Assembly: GCF_900163715.1 (NCBI RefSeq)
Contig: NZ_FWFF01000017.1
Coordinates: forward strand, 496,001 to 560,000
DNA length: 64,000 nucleotides
Source of the DNA: Brevibacterium yomogidense
GTDB lineage: Bacteria > Actinomycetota > Actinomycetes > Actinomycetales > Brevibacteriaceae
Reading direction: 5' to 3'
Below the pieces are notes generated by a model, which was not told where the DNA came from, ran no database searches, and saw only the letters and a list, made by a program, of their open reading frames with translations. Positions 1 through 9,037 of the stretch are shown one piece after another. A program made the position numbers and the translations under genes. Positions within the stretch are counted from its first letter, which is position 1. Every line of letters begins with the position of its first letter.

Positions 1-2529
1 GCGGAGTCTGCGATCAGCTCACTCGAGGCGGAGTCGTCCGGGTCGGACGAGCAGATCGAGCGAGCCGAGGCCGCAGTCGCAGCCGCACGAGATCGGCTCA
101 CTGCGACGGAGGCGGGCGAATCCTCGCTGGACGAGGACCACACCGCCGCAGCGAAGGCGGTCGCCGGCCTCGAGGAGGAGCGCACGGCGCTCGTCGACGA
201 CCGGTCTGCCTGCCAGGCTGAGCTCGTCGGCCTGCGTGCGAAGGCCGAGGGACAGCGCGCCAGCAGTCGCCTCACCGCCGAACTGACCGATCTCGTCGAT
301 GCGGGACTGCCGGGTCTGCGCGGCGCCGTCGCGCAGCACCTGCGGATCGTTCCCGGCTGCGAGGTGGCGGTCACGGCGGCTATCGGCACGCTCTCCAGCG
401 CCGTGCTCACGGAGGACCGCGCGTCCGCTCTGGCCCTGCTCGACTACGTGGGGGAGGAGGGCCTCGTCGATGTCCTCCATCCGCGAGCCGGCGCATCGCA
501 GTCGACCGCAGCGTCCTCCCGCTCAGAAGCGGGGCAGCAGGCATCCGTTCGATCCGCGGCCCCTGTGCCCACCGCAGAGGCGGCTCCCCAGCCGGATGCG
601 ACCCTCCCCGCAGCCTCGGCCGTCACTGCCTCCGCTCCTGACCTCGCAGAGGCCCTCGCCGGACTGCTGACCGACATCACGCTCGCCGGGTCCCGCGATG
701 CGGCGCTCGCACGGCTCGATGAGCATCCGCGGGAGACCGTCATCGCACTCGACGGCACCGTGTACGCGGACGGCCGCGCAGCGCGTGCCGGGTCGCCGGA
801 GGCCGGCCAGATCGCCGCCCGCGCCGCTCTCGACGAGACGCTCGCCGCGATGGATGAGGCTGAGACGCGCATCAGCGACCTGGACGAGCGGATCGCGGCG
901 TTCGACGAACCGCTGGCCGCCGCGCGGGAACGGGAGAGGACCGCGATGGCGGCGCTCCACGAATCCGACGCCGCGATCATGGCCGCCGGCGAGGAGCTCG
1001 CCCGCGCGACCGGTGAGCTCGAACGGCTCGGAGCGCGGGCCTCGGCGACGGCGGACTCACTCACGCAGGCGGCGAAGCGCAGGGAGGCCGCGGTCGCGGA
1101 ACTCGAGGGTGCCCGCAGGGCGGTCGCGGACGACGAGGCCGACGGCGACGATCAGGATGAGCCGGACACCGCCGTGCGCGACGAGCTGGCGGACGCGCGC
1201 GTCGCGATGGGCGAGCGGACCGTCGACGCACGGGTCGGACTGCGGAGCGCCGAGGACCGGGTGACCTTCCTGGCGGACCGCATCCGCTCGCTGCGCCGCC
1301 AGGCGGACCAGGAGGAGGCGGCCCGCGCACAGGCCGCGCGCACGGCGGAGGCGCGCAGGCGCCAGGCCGATGCGGCGGGGGAGATCGCGAGGATCGCAGC
1401 GGCCGTGGCCGAACGCGTGGGCGTGTGGCAGCAGGAGGCCGAGGCCGCTCTCGCGGAGCGCTCCGGCGAGCGCCGGCGCCTCGAGGAGGCCGTGGCAGGA
1501 CTCCGCGCACGCCGAGCGGAGGCCGCGGACGACCTCGCGAAGGCGGCGGATGCGGAGCACGAGGCCCGGCTCGCCCGCGAGCGTCACCTCCTCCACCTCG
1601 AGGAGCTCGAGCGGCGTGCCGTCGACGACGTCGGCCTGTCCGCGGAGAACCTCATCGAGCAGTTCGGCCCGCATCTCCCGGTGCCGGTCCTCGACCCACG
1701 GCCCGGAGACGGCGGCGCGGCTGCGGGCCAGTCAGCCGCTGCAGCCCAGTCAGACGAGGCAGACGAAGTGGGCGAGGCCGACGAGGTCCCCTCCCAGCCG
1801 TACGTGCGCGCGGACGTGGAGAGGACCCTGGCGAAGGCGAAGAAGGAGCGCTCCTCGATCGGACAGGTCAACCCGCTGGCGCTCGAGGAGTTCGCGGCGC
1901 TGCAGGAGAGGCACGACTACCTCGAGAAGCAGATCACGGACGTGGAGCGGACCCGCGAGGAGTTGATGGGGCTCGTCGAGGACGTCGACCGCCACGTGCA
2001 GGAGGTCTTCGAATCCGCCTTCTACGACACCCAGCGAGAGTTCGCGGACATCTTCTCCCGCGTCTTCCCCGGTGGCGAGGGCTCTCTCGACCTCACGGAT
2101 CCGTATGACATGCTCACGACCGGCGTCGAGGTGAGCGCTCGGCCCGCGGGCAAGCGGGTCAAGCGGCTGTCCCTGCTGTCCGGCGGCGAGCGGTCGCTCG
2201 TCGCAGTGGCGATGCTCGTGGCCATCTTCAAGGCGAGGCCCAGTCCGTTCTACGTCATGGACGAGGTCGAGGCGGCGCTGGACGACGTCAACCTGTCCCG
2301 CCTGCTGACGATCTTCCGCGAGCTGCAGGAGACCAGCCAGCTCATCGTCATCACCCACCAGAAGCGCACGATGGAGATCGCCGACGCGCTCTACGGCGTG
2401 ACGATGCACGGCGACGGCATCTCCCGTGTGATCTCCCAGCGCCTGGAGGCGCGTGCCGGTGAGGCGGACACTCCCGGCGATGCGGAGACCGCAGAGTCCG
2501 CGGCGCGTCCCGCGGCAGTCGACGCATGA
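1..2529 (+). CDS. smc: Chromosome partition protein SMC (5' partial)
   Basis: C-terminal 842 residues of the SMC condensin ATPase; the N-terminal Walker A head and first coiled-coil arm lie upstream of the window and the frame is open from base 1. Visible in order: Ala/Glu/Arg-rich coiled coil, the hinge (about residues 95-270), the return coiled coil, and the C-terminal ABC head with the signature LLSGGERS near residue 725 and Walker B FYVMDEVEAALDD near 752. SMC folds and segregates chromosomes with ScpA and ScpB on the nucleoid. Odd points: the hinge holds an Ala/Ser/Pro-rich insertion of about 55 residues (around 160-215), and a second acidic, low-complexity stretch (around 566-600) precedes the head. 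The identity is very secure. Confidence 0.97.
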   Translation, partial: AESAISSLEAESSGSDEQIERAEAAVAAARDRLTATEAGESSLDEDHTAAAKAVAGLEEERTALVDDRSACQAELVGLRAKAEGQRASSRLTAELTDLVDAGLPGLRGAVAQHLRIVPGCEVAVTAAIGTLSSAVLTEDRASALALLDYVGEEGLVDVLHPRAGASQSTAASSRSEAGQQASVRSAAPVPTAEAAPQPDATLPAASAVTASAPDLAEALAGLLTDITLAGSRDAALARLDEHPRETVIALDGTVYADGRAARAGSPEAGQIAARAALDETLAAMDEAETRISDLDERIAAFDEPLAAARERERTAMAALHESDAAIMAAGEELARATGELERLGARASATADSLTQAAKRREAAVAELEGARRAVADDEADGDDQDEPDTAVRDELADARVAMGERTVDARVGLRSAEDRVTFLADRIRSLRRQADQEEAARAQAARTAEARRRQADAAGEIARIAAAVAERVGVWQQEAEAALAERSGERRRLEEAVAGLRARRAEAADDLAKAADAEHEARLARERHLLHLEELERRAVDDVGLSAENLIEQFGPHLPVPVLDPRPGDGGAAAGQSAAAAQSDEADEVGEADEVPSQPYVRADVERTLAKAKKERSSIGQVNPLALEEFAALQERHDYLEKQITDVERTREELMGLVEDVDRHVQEVFESAFYDTQREFADIFSRVFPGGEGSLDLTDPYDMLTTGVEVSARPAGKRVKRLSLLSGGERSLVAVAMLVAIFKARPSPFYVMDEVEAALDDVNLSRLLTIFRELQETSQLIVITHQKRTMEIADALYGVTMHGDGISRVISQRLEARAGEADTPGDAETAESAARPAAVDA

Positions 2530-2617
2530 GCGATCCGCACCGCGGGAGCACTTCCTCTGAGGAGACTGAGATCTGCACGACAACGTCGTGTGGTCGACCG
2601 GTCGCGCGGACGGCGCG

Positions 2618-2625
2618 TATAGACT
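2618..2625 (+). promoter_or_regulatory. Candidate -10 element before the small membrane gene
   Basis: TATAGACT lies 90 nt after smc and 113 nt before the 2738 gene. It contains the TANNNT form (TAGACT) seen before many genes in this window. No good -35 is visible. Inference only. Confidence 0.35.
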
Positions 2626-2737
2626 GTCGCACGATGATCGGCCGGAACCGCTGCGCTGCGGAGCCCGGGTCGAACGACCGTGATGACCGCGAGGAGATCT
2701 TCCCCATGCCCGCACTCATGATGAAGGGAGCCGCCTG

Positions 2738-3139
2738 ATGGCCTCTGGCGGCTTCCTCGTCGTGATCATCGGGCTCGCCGTCACCTTCGTGATCGGCCTC
2801 GTGATCGTCATGCTCGTCGCACTGCCCGGCCTGCGCCGCGACGGTCGGTTCGGCTCCCACGAGAACGACCGCTTCCGCCTGCCGCAGGCCTGGACCGGCT
2901 ACGAATCAGAGGTCCACGGCTACTTCGGCGATGACGAGACGGCCTCTCTCGTCACACGCGAACAGGCCGCCGTCACCGCGATGCGCGAGCACTCCTACGC
3001 ACTGCGTCCGCAGCCCGCACGCCACGCGGCGCCGCCGTGGAGCTCCCTGCGTCCGCGGACGCGCCACTGGAAGGAGCCGGAGTCCGGCACCGGACTCCGC
3101 ACCTCGATGGGCCTGCTGTTCGGTCGGGGAGCGGGCTGA
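2738..3139 (+). CDS. Small single-span membrane protein of unknown function
   Basis: 133-residue protein not recognised as a named family. Residues 5-31 form one strongly hydrophobic helix (GGFLVVIIGLAV onward) near the N terminus; the rest is a soluble Arg-rich tail, so it is probably a membrane-anchored protein with a cytoplasmic domain. The ATG is preceded by AAGGGAG at good spacing. It sits between smc and ftsY on the same strand, only 47 nt before ftsY, which suggests co-transcription with ftsY. Nothing in it points to a reaction. It could still be spurious at the C-terminal end, but the hydrophobic helix and ribosome binding site favour a real gene. Confidence 0.65.
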   Translation: MASGGFLVVIIGLAVTFVIGLVIVMLVALPGLRRDGRFGSHENDRFRLPQAWTGYESEVHGYFGDDETASLVTREQAAVTAMREHSYALRPQPARHAAPPWSSLRPRTRHWKEPESGTGLRTSMGLLFGRGAG

Positions 3140-3186
3140 GCCGGCGTGCTTCCCGCGCCACCACTTCGTCTTCCGGGAGTTGAGTC

Positions 3187-4347
3187 ATGGAATCCCTGAT
3201 CTATGCGGGCATCGGCCTGCTCGTTCTGCTCGTCGTCATCGGCGGGGTGTTCCTGCTGGCGCCCTCGCGACGCCGTCGCAGGGACCAGTCGGCACCCGTC
3301 ACCACGCCCGGGGCACCGGGCACGGGCGTCGGCACCGGCCCGGGGGAGACGGCTCCGGGCGAGGGGGAGGAGGAGCCGGCCGGGGCCTCGGCGCCGGTCC
3401 TCGAGACCCCCACGGAACCCACATCGCGCCTGGCGCGGCTGCGGGACCGCCTGGCCAAGTCGAACACGACGCTGGGCCGCGGACTCCTGACCCTCCTGTC
3501 GCGCGAGACGCTGGACGAGCAGACGTGGGAAGAGGTCGAGGACCTCCTCATCATGGCGGACATCGGCGTCGACCCGACGACGGAGATCGTCGACTCGCTG
3601 CGCGAGAGGGTGCGGGTACTCGGCACGCGCGATCCGCAGGCGCTCACGGAGCTGCTCCGTGAGGAGCTCGTGCGCGCGGTCGACCCGACGATGGAGAGGG
3701 CGCTTGCGGTCGAACCGATCGACGGCTCGCCTCGCGTCGTGCTCGTCGTCGGCGTCAACGGTGCGGGCAAGACGACCACCGTCGGGAAGATCGCGCGCGT
3801 CCTCGTCGCACAGGACCGGTCGGTGCTCCTGGGTGCGGCGGACACCTTCCGCGCGGCCGCCGCAGAGCAGCTGAGCACCTGGGGATCCCGCGTGGGCGTG
3901 GAGACCGTCCGCAAGGAGGAGGGCGCGGACCCGGCCTCCGTCGCGTACACCGCTGTGGAGCGGGGGATCGACGAGGGCGTCGACGTCGTCATGATCGACA
4001 CCGCGGGCCGGCTGCAGAACAAGAAGGGGCTCATGGACGAGCTCGGCAAGGTCAAGCGCGTCGCCGCCCGACCGCTGGGCGACGAGCGTGAGATCGACGA
4101 GGTCCTGCTGGTCCTCGACGCCACGACCGGGCAGAACGGGCTGCAGCAGGCGAAGGTGTTCTCTGAAGCGGTGAACATCACCGGGATCGTCCTCACGAAG
4201 CTCGACGGCACCGCGAAGGGCGGTATCGTCGTCGCTGTCCAGCGGACGCTGGGCGTGCCCGTGAAGCTCATCGGTCTGGGCGAGGGCGCGGACGACCTGG
4301 CGCCCTTCGACGCACACGAGTTCGTGGACGCGATCGTCGACGGGTGA
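3187..4347 (+). CDS. ftsY: Signal recognition particle receptor FtsY
   Basis: SRP receptor GTPase that docks ribosome-nascent-chain-SRP complexes at the membrane for co-translational insertion. The 386-residue protein has an N-terminal membrane helix (about 4-24), a Gly/Glu/Pro-rich linker (about 30-75), an N domain, and the G domain with Walker A GVNGAGKTTT near 189, DTAGR near 270 and TKLDGTAKGG near 337. The start ATG is chosen because it opens directly into the membrane helix after a GGGAGTTGAGTC leader. It pairs functionally with Ffh, encoded 84 nt downstream. An anchored FtsY of this kind is usual in actinobacteria. Nothing is unusual. Confidence 0.97.
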   Translation: MESLIYAGIGLLVLLVVIGGVFLLAPSRRRRRDQSAPVTTPGAPGTGVGTGPGETAPGEGEEEPAGASAPVLETPTEPTSRLARLRDRLAKSNTTLGRGLLTLLSRETLDEQTWEEVEDLLIMADIGVDPTTEIVDSLRERVRVLGTRDPQALTELLREELVRAVDPTMERALAVEPIDGSPRVVLVVGVNGAGKTTTVGKIARVLVAQDRSVLLGAADTFRAAAAEQLSTWGSRVGVETVRKEEGADPASVAYTAVERGIDEGVDVVMIDTAGRLQNKKGLMDELGKVKRVAARPLGDEREIDEVLLVLDATTGQNGLQQAKVFSEAVNITGIVLTKLDGTAKGGIVVAVQRTLGVPVKLIGLGEGADDLAPFDAHEFVDAIVDG

Positions 4348-4374
4348 CGTGACGGCGTCCCCATGGACGCTTGG

Positions 4375-4380
4375 TACGCT
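4375..4380 (+). promoter_or_regulatory. Candidate -10 element for ffh
   Basis: TACGCT, of the TANNNT class, lies 51 nt before the ffh GTG. A convincing -35 is not visible. It would give ffh a promoter separate from ftsY. Confidence 0.35.
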
Positions 4381-4431
4381 GGACTGCTGACCCTGCGGGG
4401 GAGCTCATGACCGATTCCTGCGAGGAGTGCT

Positions 4432-6036
4432 GTGTTCAACTCACTGTCCGACAGGCTGACAACGACCTTCAAGAACCTGCGCGGCAAGGGCCGCCTGTCT
4501 GAGGCCGATGTCGACCAGACCATCCGCGAGATCCGCCGTGCCCTGCTGGACGCGGACGTCGCGCTGCCTGTCGTGCGCGCCTTCACCGGCAGCGTGCGGG
4601 AACGCGCGCTGTCCGAAGAGGTGTCGCAGGCGCTCAACCCCGGCCAGCAGATCGTCAAGATCGTCAACGCGGAGCTCGTGGGCATCCTCGGTGGACAGAC
4701 CCGCCGCATCGCCTTCGCGAAGCGTCCGCCCACCGTCATCATGCTCGCGGGCCTGCAGGGTGCGGGCAAGACGACGCTCGCCGGCAAGCTCTCGCACTGG
4801 CTCAAGCAGGAGGGGCACCGCCCCATGCTCGTCGCGGCGGACCTCCAGCGCCCGAACGCGGTGAATCAGCTCCAGATCGTCGGTGAGCGCGCAGGCGCCT
4901 ACGTGTACGCGCCGGAACCGGGCAACGGCGTGGGCGATCCCGTCCAGGTGGCGACCGACGCGATGGACGTCGCCAAGTCCAAGCTGCACGACGTCGTCAT
5001 CGTCGACACCGCGGGTCGCCTCGGCATCGACGAGGAGCTCATGCAGCAGGCGCGGGACATCCGCGACGCAGTCCAGCCGGACGAGATCCTCTTCGTCATC
5101 GACGCGATGATCGGTCAGGACGCGGTCGCAACGGCCAACGCCTTCAACGAGGGCGTCGACTTCTCCGGCGTCGTGCTCTCCAAGCTCGACGGCGATTCGC
5201 GCGGCGGCGCGGCGCTCTCCGTCGCCCAGGTGACGGGCAAGCCGATCATGTTCGCCTCGACCGGCGAGTCGATGACGGACTTCGAGCTCTTCCACCCCGA
5301 CCGCATGGCGGACCGGATCCTCGACATGGGCGACATCCTCACGCTCATCGAGCAGGCGGAGCGGACCTTCGATGAGAAGGAGACCGAACGGCTCGCGAAG
5401 AAGGTCGAGTCCGGCGAGGACTTCGACCTCAACGACTTCCTCACGCAGATGGCGTCGCTGAAGAAGATGGGCTCGCTCAAGAAGATGCTCGGCATGATGC
5501 CGGGGATGAGCGAGCACAAGGAGCAGCTCGAGTCATTCGACGAGCGCGAGGTCGACCGCATCGAGGCGATCGTGCGGTCGATGACCCCGCAGGAGCGTGC
5601 GAACCCCAAGCTGCTGAACGGATCCCGCCGACAGCGCATCGCGCGCGGTGCCGGCACGACCGTCACCCAGGTGAACCAGCTCATGGAGCGGTTCGGGCAG
5701 GCGCAGAAGATGATGCGGCAGATGCGCAACGGCGGCGGCATGCCGGGGATGGGCGGCGGCCGCTCCCGAGGCCCCCAGGCCGCACCGGGCATGCCCGCGA
5801 TGCCGGGGATGGGCGGTCACGGCGGCGGTGGAGCATCGTCGAAGCGGAAGAAGGGCAAGAAGAAGCCCGCCGGCAAGTCCGGCAATCCCGCGAAGCGGGC
5901 GCAGGAGGCCCAGGCGGCCGAACTGCGGCGCCAGGGCAAGGCTCCCGAGCAGAAGGGCGCAGCGTTCGGCGGGATCGACATGGGCGATGACGACTTCGAC
6001 CTCTCGAAGCTGCCGAAGGGCTTCGGCGGCTTCTGA
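4432..6036 (+). CDS. ffh: Signal recognition particle protein Ffh
   Basis: SRP54 GTPase that binds 4.5S/SRP RNA and hydrophobic signal sequences and delivers nascent chains to FtsY. The 534-residue protein has the N domain, G domain (Walker A GLQGAGKTTL near 107, DTAGRLGID near 192, SKLDGDSRGG near 250) and a Met-rich M domain (about 300-435, with GSLKKMLGMMPGM). A low-complexity tail rich in Gly, Met and Lys follows. GTG start preceded by GAGGAG. The tail is longer than the E. coli form, which is common in actinobacteria. A small stem (gccgaag/cttcggc, 6012-6027) lies in the last codons. The SRP RNA gene is not in this window. Confidence 0.98.
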   Translation: MFNSLSDRLTTTFKNLRGKGRLSEADVDQTIREIRRALLDADVALPVVRAFTGSVRERALSEEVSQALNPGQQIVKIVNAELVGILGGQTRRIAFAKRPPTVIMLAGLQGAGKTTLAGKLSHWLKQEGHRPMLVAADLQRPNAVNQLQIVGERAGAYVYAPEPGNGVGDPVQVATDAMDVAKSKLHDVVIVDTAGRLGIDEELMQQARDIRDAVQPDEILFVIDAMIGQDAVATANAFNEGVDFSGVVLSKLDGDSRGGAALSVAQVTGKPIMFASTGESMTDFELFHPDRMADRILDMGDILTLIEQAERTFDEKETERLAKKVESGEDFDLNDFLTQMASLKKMGSLKKMLGMMPGMSEHKEQLESFDEREVDRIEAIVRSMTPQERANPKLLNGSRRQRIARGAGTTVTQVNQLMERFGQAQKMMRQMRNGGGMPGMGGGRSRGPQAAPGMPAMPGMGGHGGGGASSKRKKGKKKPAGKSGNPAKRAQEAQAAELRRQGKAPEQKGAAFGGIDMGDDDFDLSKLPKGFGGF

Positions 6037-6069
6037 CGCCCCGGTTTCCGATCCTCGCGCTTTCTCTGG

Positions 6070-6075
6070 CATAAT
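6070..6075 (+). promoter_or_regulatory. Extended -10 promoter element for rpsP
   Basis: CATAAT preceded by TGG gives an extended -10 motif (TGGCATAAT) 34 nt after ffh and about 130 nt before rpsP. The -35 region is weak (TTTCCG, 19 nt upstream). It probably drives rpsP-khpA with a leader of about 125 nt. Confidence 0.5.
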
Positions 6076-6206
6076 CAGTCGCTGTACCCGGGCGTGCGCG
6101 GACCCTCTCAACCGCGGACGCTCGACTACATGCAGTGTCCGCACACCGTCTGTCCCCACGGACGGGCCCGGACCCTCACACCTCATCAGAAGGAGACACC
6201 ACTCTC

Positions 6207-6635
6207 GTGGCAGTCAAGATCCGTCTCACCCGCCTGGGCAAGGTCCATGCACCGTCCTACCGTGTCGTCGTCGCCGATTCCCGCACCCGCCGGGACGGCC
6301 CTGCGATCGAGCAGATCGGTCTGTACCACCCCCTCGAGGAGCCCTCGTTCGTCGAGATCAACTCGGAGCGCGCTCAGTACTGGCTCTCCGTGGGCGCACA
6401 GCCCACGGATCAGGTGAAGGCCCTCCTCAAGCTCACCGGCGACTGGCAGAAGTTCACCGGTGAGGGCGAAGCCGTCAACACCGTGCGCGGCCGCGCTGCG
6501 AAGGAATCCTTCGAAGCGCCCGCAGCGAAGTCGGTCATCGTCGAGAAGCCCGCAGAGGCTGAGAAGCCCGCTGAGGCTGAGGCAGACGCTCCGGCAGAGA
6601 CCCCGGCTGAGGACACCGACCAGGCCGAGGCCTGA
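6207..6635 (+). CDS. rpsP: 30S ribosomal protein S16
   Basis: Small-subunit protein S16, needed for 16S rRNA folding during 30S assembly. The start is the GTG giving [12 protein letters not shown], because AGAAGGAGA precedes it at good spacing and S16 proteins begin there; a longer upstream reading has no family support. Core S16 spans about residues 1-95, with [20 protein letters not shown] at the N terminus. It is followed by an Ala/Glu/Pro-rich tail of about 45 residues, longer than in E. coli (82 aa) but typical of actinobacteria. khpA follows after 2 nt, and rimM and trmD lie beyond a terminator. Identity is secure. Confidence 0.97.
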   Translation: MAVKIRLTRLGKVHAPSYRVVVADSRTRRDGPAIEQIGLYHPLEEPSFVEINSERAQYWLSVGAQPTDQVKALLKLTGDWQKFTGEGEAVNTVRGRAAKESFEAPAAKSVIVEKPAEAEKPAEAEADAPAETPAEDTDQAEA

Positions 6636-6637
6636 TC

Positions 6638-6868
6638 ATGCTCTCTGACGCACTCGACCACCTGGTCCGCGGAATCGTGGACCATCCCGACGACGTGTCC
6701 GTGCGTACGCGCGGAGGCGGGCGCGGGACGACGCTCGAGGTCCGGGTCCACCCCGACGACCTCGGTCGTGTGATCGGGCGTGCCGGTCGCACCGCGAAGG
6801 CCCTGCGGACCGTCATCGGTGCGCTGGCCGGACGCGAACGCGTGCGCGTCGACCTCGTCGACGACTGA
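6638..6868 (+). CDS. khpA: KH-domain RNA-binding protein KhpA
   Basis: 76-residue single KH domain protein. The GxxG loop is seen in VIGRAGRTAKALR (around 46-58), which contacts single-stranded RNA. In Gram-positive bacteria KhpA works with KhpB in RNA binding and cell elongation. Its position directly after rpsP (2 nt gap, probably translationally coupled) is the conserved location for this family. Length equals the usual 75-80 residues. The transcript probably ends at the two hairpins just downstream. Confidence 0.93.
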   Translation: MLSDALDHLVRGIVDHPDDVSVRTRGGGRGTTLEVRVHPDDLGRVIGRAGRTAKALRTVIGALAGRERVRVDLVDD

Positions 6869-6888
6869 GCACACCGGCAGCTGAGCAT

Positions 6889-6924
6889 CCGTGCTCGCCG
6901 GAGGACGCCTCCGGACGAGCACGG
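6889..6924. terminator. Strong hairpin after khpA (first of two)
   Basis: Left arm 6889-6904, loop acg, right arm 6908-6924, with 16 pairs and one bulged A at 6915. No T-tract follows. It is the first of two adjacent GC-rich hairpins between khpA and rimM. Confidence 0.7.
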
Positions 6925-6931
6925 CGCAGGT

Positions 6932-6968
6932 GAAGGGCGGGCACGGGATCACCCCGTGCCCGCCCTTC
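6932..6968. terminator. Perfect 16-bp hairpin after khpA (second of two)
   Basis: Arms 6932-6947 and 6953-6968 pair perfectly around a 5-nt loop. No T-run follows, as is usual for GC-rich actinobacterial terminators. Together with the hairpin at 6889 it should separate rpsP-khpA from rimM-trmD. Confidence 0.8.
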
Positions 6969-7070
6969 CTCCTGTCTGCGGTGCCAGGGGGTGCAAGGAG
7001 GCTCTCGTCGGGAGGGAGACCCCGGGCGCTCCTGTGGCACCATGAGGACGACGCGCGGCAGTCACCACGC

Positions 7071-7100
7071 CGCACACGCACATGCACGCGCACGTGCACG
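7071..7100. other. 30-bp alternating pyrimidine-purine tract
   Basis: Every step from 7071 to 7100 alternates pyrimidine and purine (CA, CG, TG steps). Such tracts favour Z-DNA under negative supercoiling. It lies just upstream of the rimM ribosome binding site. Confidence 0.6.
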
Positions 7101-7114
7101 AAACCAGGAGGAGC

Positions 7115-7684
7115 ATGAGCCAGGTCGTCGCCCGTCTGGGCAAGCCGCACGGCATCCGCGGAGAGGTCACCGTCCAGGTCCGCACCGACGATCCGGAGTC
7201 GCGGTTCGTGCCGGGGGCCGTCTTCACGACGGAGCCGGACATCGGCGCGCTCACGCTCGAGCGCGCCCGCTGGCACCGTGATCGCCTCCTGCTCACATTC
7301 GAGGAGGTCGGGGACCGGTCCCGTGCAGAGGAGGTCCGCAACACGGAGATCCTGATCGACGGCGCCGACGACGAGGTCGAGGACGACGCATGGAGGGTCG
7401 AAGAGCTCGTGGACCTCGCAGTGCACCTGGAGGACGGCACGCGCGTCGGGACGGTCACGGACCTCACCGTCGGTGCGATGCAGGACCTCCTCCACGTCCG
7501 GACGCTCGCCGGTGAGGACGTGCTCGTCCCCTTCGTCGAGGAGATCGTGCCGGAGGTCGACCTCGACGACCGCCGCGTCCTGCTGACCCCGCCGCCCGGG
7601 CTGATCGAAGCGGTGGACGATGAGGACGACGAGACTGCGGACAGTGACGAGACTGCCGAGTCCGCGGAGGGCACGGCGCCGTGA
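7115..7684 (+). CDS. rimM: Ribosome maturation factor RimM
   Basis: 16S rRNA processing factor that binds S19 and helps mature the 30S head. The ATG giving [18 protein letters not shown] is chosen because the KPHGIRGEV motif sits at the usual N-terminal position and AGGAGG precedes it; a longer start at 7082 would lie inside the alternating CA/CG tract. An N-terminal RimM barrel (about 5-85) and a C-terminal PRC-like barrel (about 95-165, with VGTVTDL) are visible, then an acidic tail. It overlaps trmD by one base, so the two are coupled. Two strong hairpins upstream suggest rimM has its own promoter, which I could not locate. Confidence 0.95.
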   Translation: MSQVVARLGKPHGIRGEVTVQVRTDDPESRFVPGAVFTTEPDIGALTLERARWHRDRLLLTFEEVGDRSRAEEVRNTEILIDGADDEVEDDAWRVEELVDLAVHLEDGTRVGTVTDLTVGAMQDLLHVRTLAGEDVLVPFVEEIVPEVDLDDRRVLLTPPPGLIEAVDDEDDETADSDETAESAEGTAP

Positions 7685-8508
7685 TGCGGCTCGACGTCCT
7701 GAGCATCTTCCCGGAGTACCTCGCGCCGCTGGAGCTCAGCCTGATCGGCCGGGCACGGGAGAAGGGCCTGCTGGAGCTGACGGTCCACGACCTGCGCGAC
7801 TGGACCCATGACCGCCACCGGACAGTGGACGACACTCCCTACGGCGGCGGTGCCGGAATGGTCATGAAGCCCGAACCGTGGGGCGAGGCCCTCGACGCGG
7901 TGCTCGGAGCCTCCGGGGCGCCGGCCGACGCGGCCGACGCCGCCGACCAGCCGGCCGCTGATGCCGGCGGGAGGCCGGTCCTCATCGTGCCGAGCCCTGC
8001 CGGTGAGGTCTTCACGCAGCAGACCGCGCGGGAGCTGGCGGGCCGCGAGCACCTGGTGTTCGCATGCGGACGCTACGAGGGCATCGACCAGCGGGTCGTC
8101 GACTGGGCGTCGGAGCGGATGGACGTCCGCCCCATGAGCATCGGCGACTATGTCCTCAACGGGGGAGAGGTGGCGGTGCTCGCCATGGTCGAGGCGATAG
8201 CACGCCTGCTCCCCGGCGTCATCGGGAATCCGGAGTCGCTCGACGAGGAGAGCCACGAGGACGGACTCCTCGAATACCCCGTCTTCACGAAGCCCTCCGT
8301 CTGGCGGGGGCATGAGGTGCCGGCCGTCCTGCTCTCCGGCGACCACGGGAAGGTCGCTCGCTGGCGGCGCGACCAGCGACTGCGTCGCACCGCGGAGACC
8401 CGACCCGACCTGCTCGCCGCGCTGCCGCCTGAATCTCTGGACGACAGGGACCGCGCCGTCCTGGATGAGGCCCGTGTTGAACGTGACGGGCCGGATCTGG
8501 CACAATAG
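7684..8508 (+). CDS. trmD: tRNA (guanine-37-N1)-methyltransferase TrmD
   Basis: SPOUT enzyme that methylates G37 of tRNAs using S-adenosylmethionine and so prevents +1 frameshifting. [13 protein letters not shown] opens the protein; a GTG three bases earlier is an alternative. Family motifs are [13 protein letters not shown] (around 56-68), the trefoil-knot segments RYEGIDQRV and [11 protein letters not shown], and the C-terminal RNA-binding helices. An Ala/Asp-rich insertion (about 78-98) makes it longer than the usual 240-250 residues. TGATG overlap with rimM. The rplS promoter lies inside its last codons. Confidence 0.97.
   Translation: MRLDVLSIFPEYLAPLELSLIGRAREKGLLELTVHDLRDWTHDRHRTVDDTPYGGGAGMVMKPEPWGEALDAVLGASGAPADAADAADQPAADAGGRPVLIVPSPAGEVFTQQTARELAGREHLVFACGRYEGIDQRVVDWASERMDVRPMSIGDYVLNGGEVAVLAMVEAIARLLPGVIGNPESLDEESHEDGLLEYPVFTKPSVWRGHEVPAVLLSGDHGKVARWRRDQRLRRTAETRPDLLAALPPESLDDRDRAVLDEARVERDGPDLAQ
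8477..8506 (+). promoter_or_regulatory. Promoter for rplS (-35 and -10)
   Basis: TTGAAC (8477-8482) and CACAAT (8501-8506) are 18 nt apart and TGG precedes the -10. The promoter overlaps the end of trmD and would make a leader of about 165 nt before rplS. One of the best -35/-10 pairs in the window. Confidence 0.6.
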
Positions 8509-8676
8509 GCGATTGCGTTCGCTGCGGTCGCTCTGCCTCGGGGGAGACGACGCACGCGGTGCACGGGTCACCCCTCACGGGGCCCGCACCGGGCGGACGA
8601 ATCCACCGCTCCCACGGCTTGGCCGCGGGCAGAACCACGATCCCACGACCCGAGGCGCGCGATCAGGAGAGACATC

Positions 8677-9018
8677 ATGCAGAAGCTTGATTTCGTCGAC
8701 CAGAAGTCGATCAAGACCGACGTCCCGGAGTTCCGCGCAGGCGACACCGTCTCCGTTGACGTCCGCGTCATCGAGGGCAGCCGCTCGCGTATCCAGGTCT
8801 TCAAGGGCGTCGTCATCCGTCGTCAGGGACACGGCGTCGGCGAGACCTTCACCGTTCGCAAGATCAGCTTCGGGGTGGGCGTCGAGCGCACCTTCCCGCT
8901 GCACGCGCCCAGCATCGAGACGATCGAGGTCAACATCCGCGGTGACGTCCGCCGCGCGAAGCTGTACTACCTGCGCAACCTCCGCGGCAAGGCCGCACGC
9001 ATCCGCGAGAAGCGCTGA
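8677..9018 (+). CDS. rplS: 50S ribosomal protein L19
   Basis: Large-subunit protein L19, located at the 30S-50S interface. The 113-residue length and motifs [26 protein letters not shown] and [15 protein letters not shown] match the family throughout. ATG preceded by CAGGAGAG. It is transcribed from its own promoter in the end of trmD and followed by a perfect 40-bp palindrome (9059-9098) that should end transcription. No autoregulatory leader structure could be assigned. Confidence 0.98.
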   Translation: MQKLDFVDQKSIKTDVPEFRAGDTVSVDVRVIEGSRSRIQVFKGVVIRRQGHGVGETFTVRKISFGVGVERTFPLHAPSIETIEVNIRGDVRRAKLYYLRNLRGKAARIREKR

Positions 9019-9037
9019 CCCGGCGGACTCCGCCGCA

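Noticed and set aside
2526-2738. A 70-codon frame overlapping the smc stop
   Set aside because: No ribosome binding site, no similarity and irregular composition; a -10-like element lies inside it.
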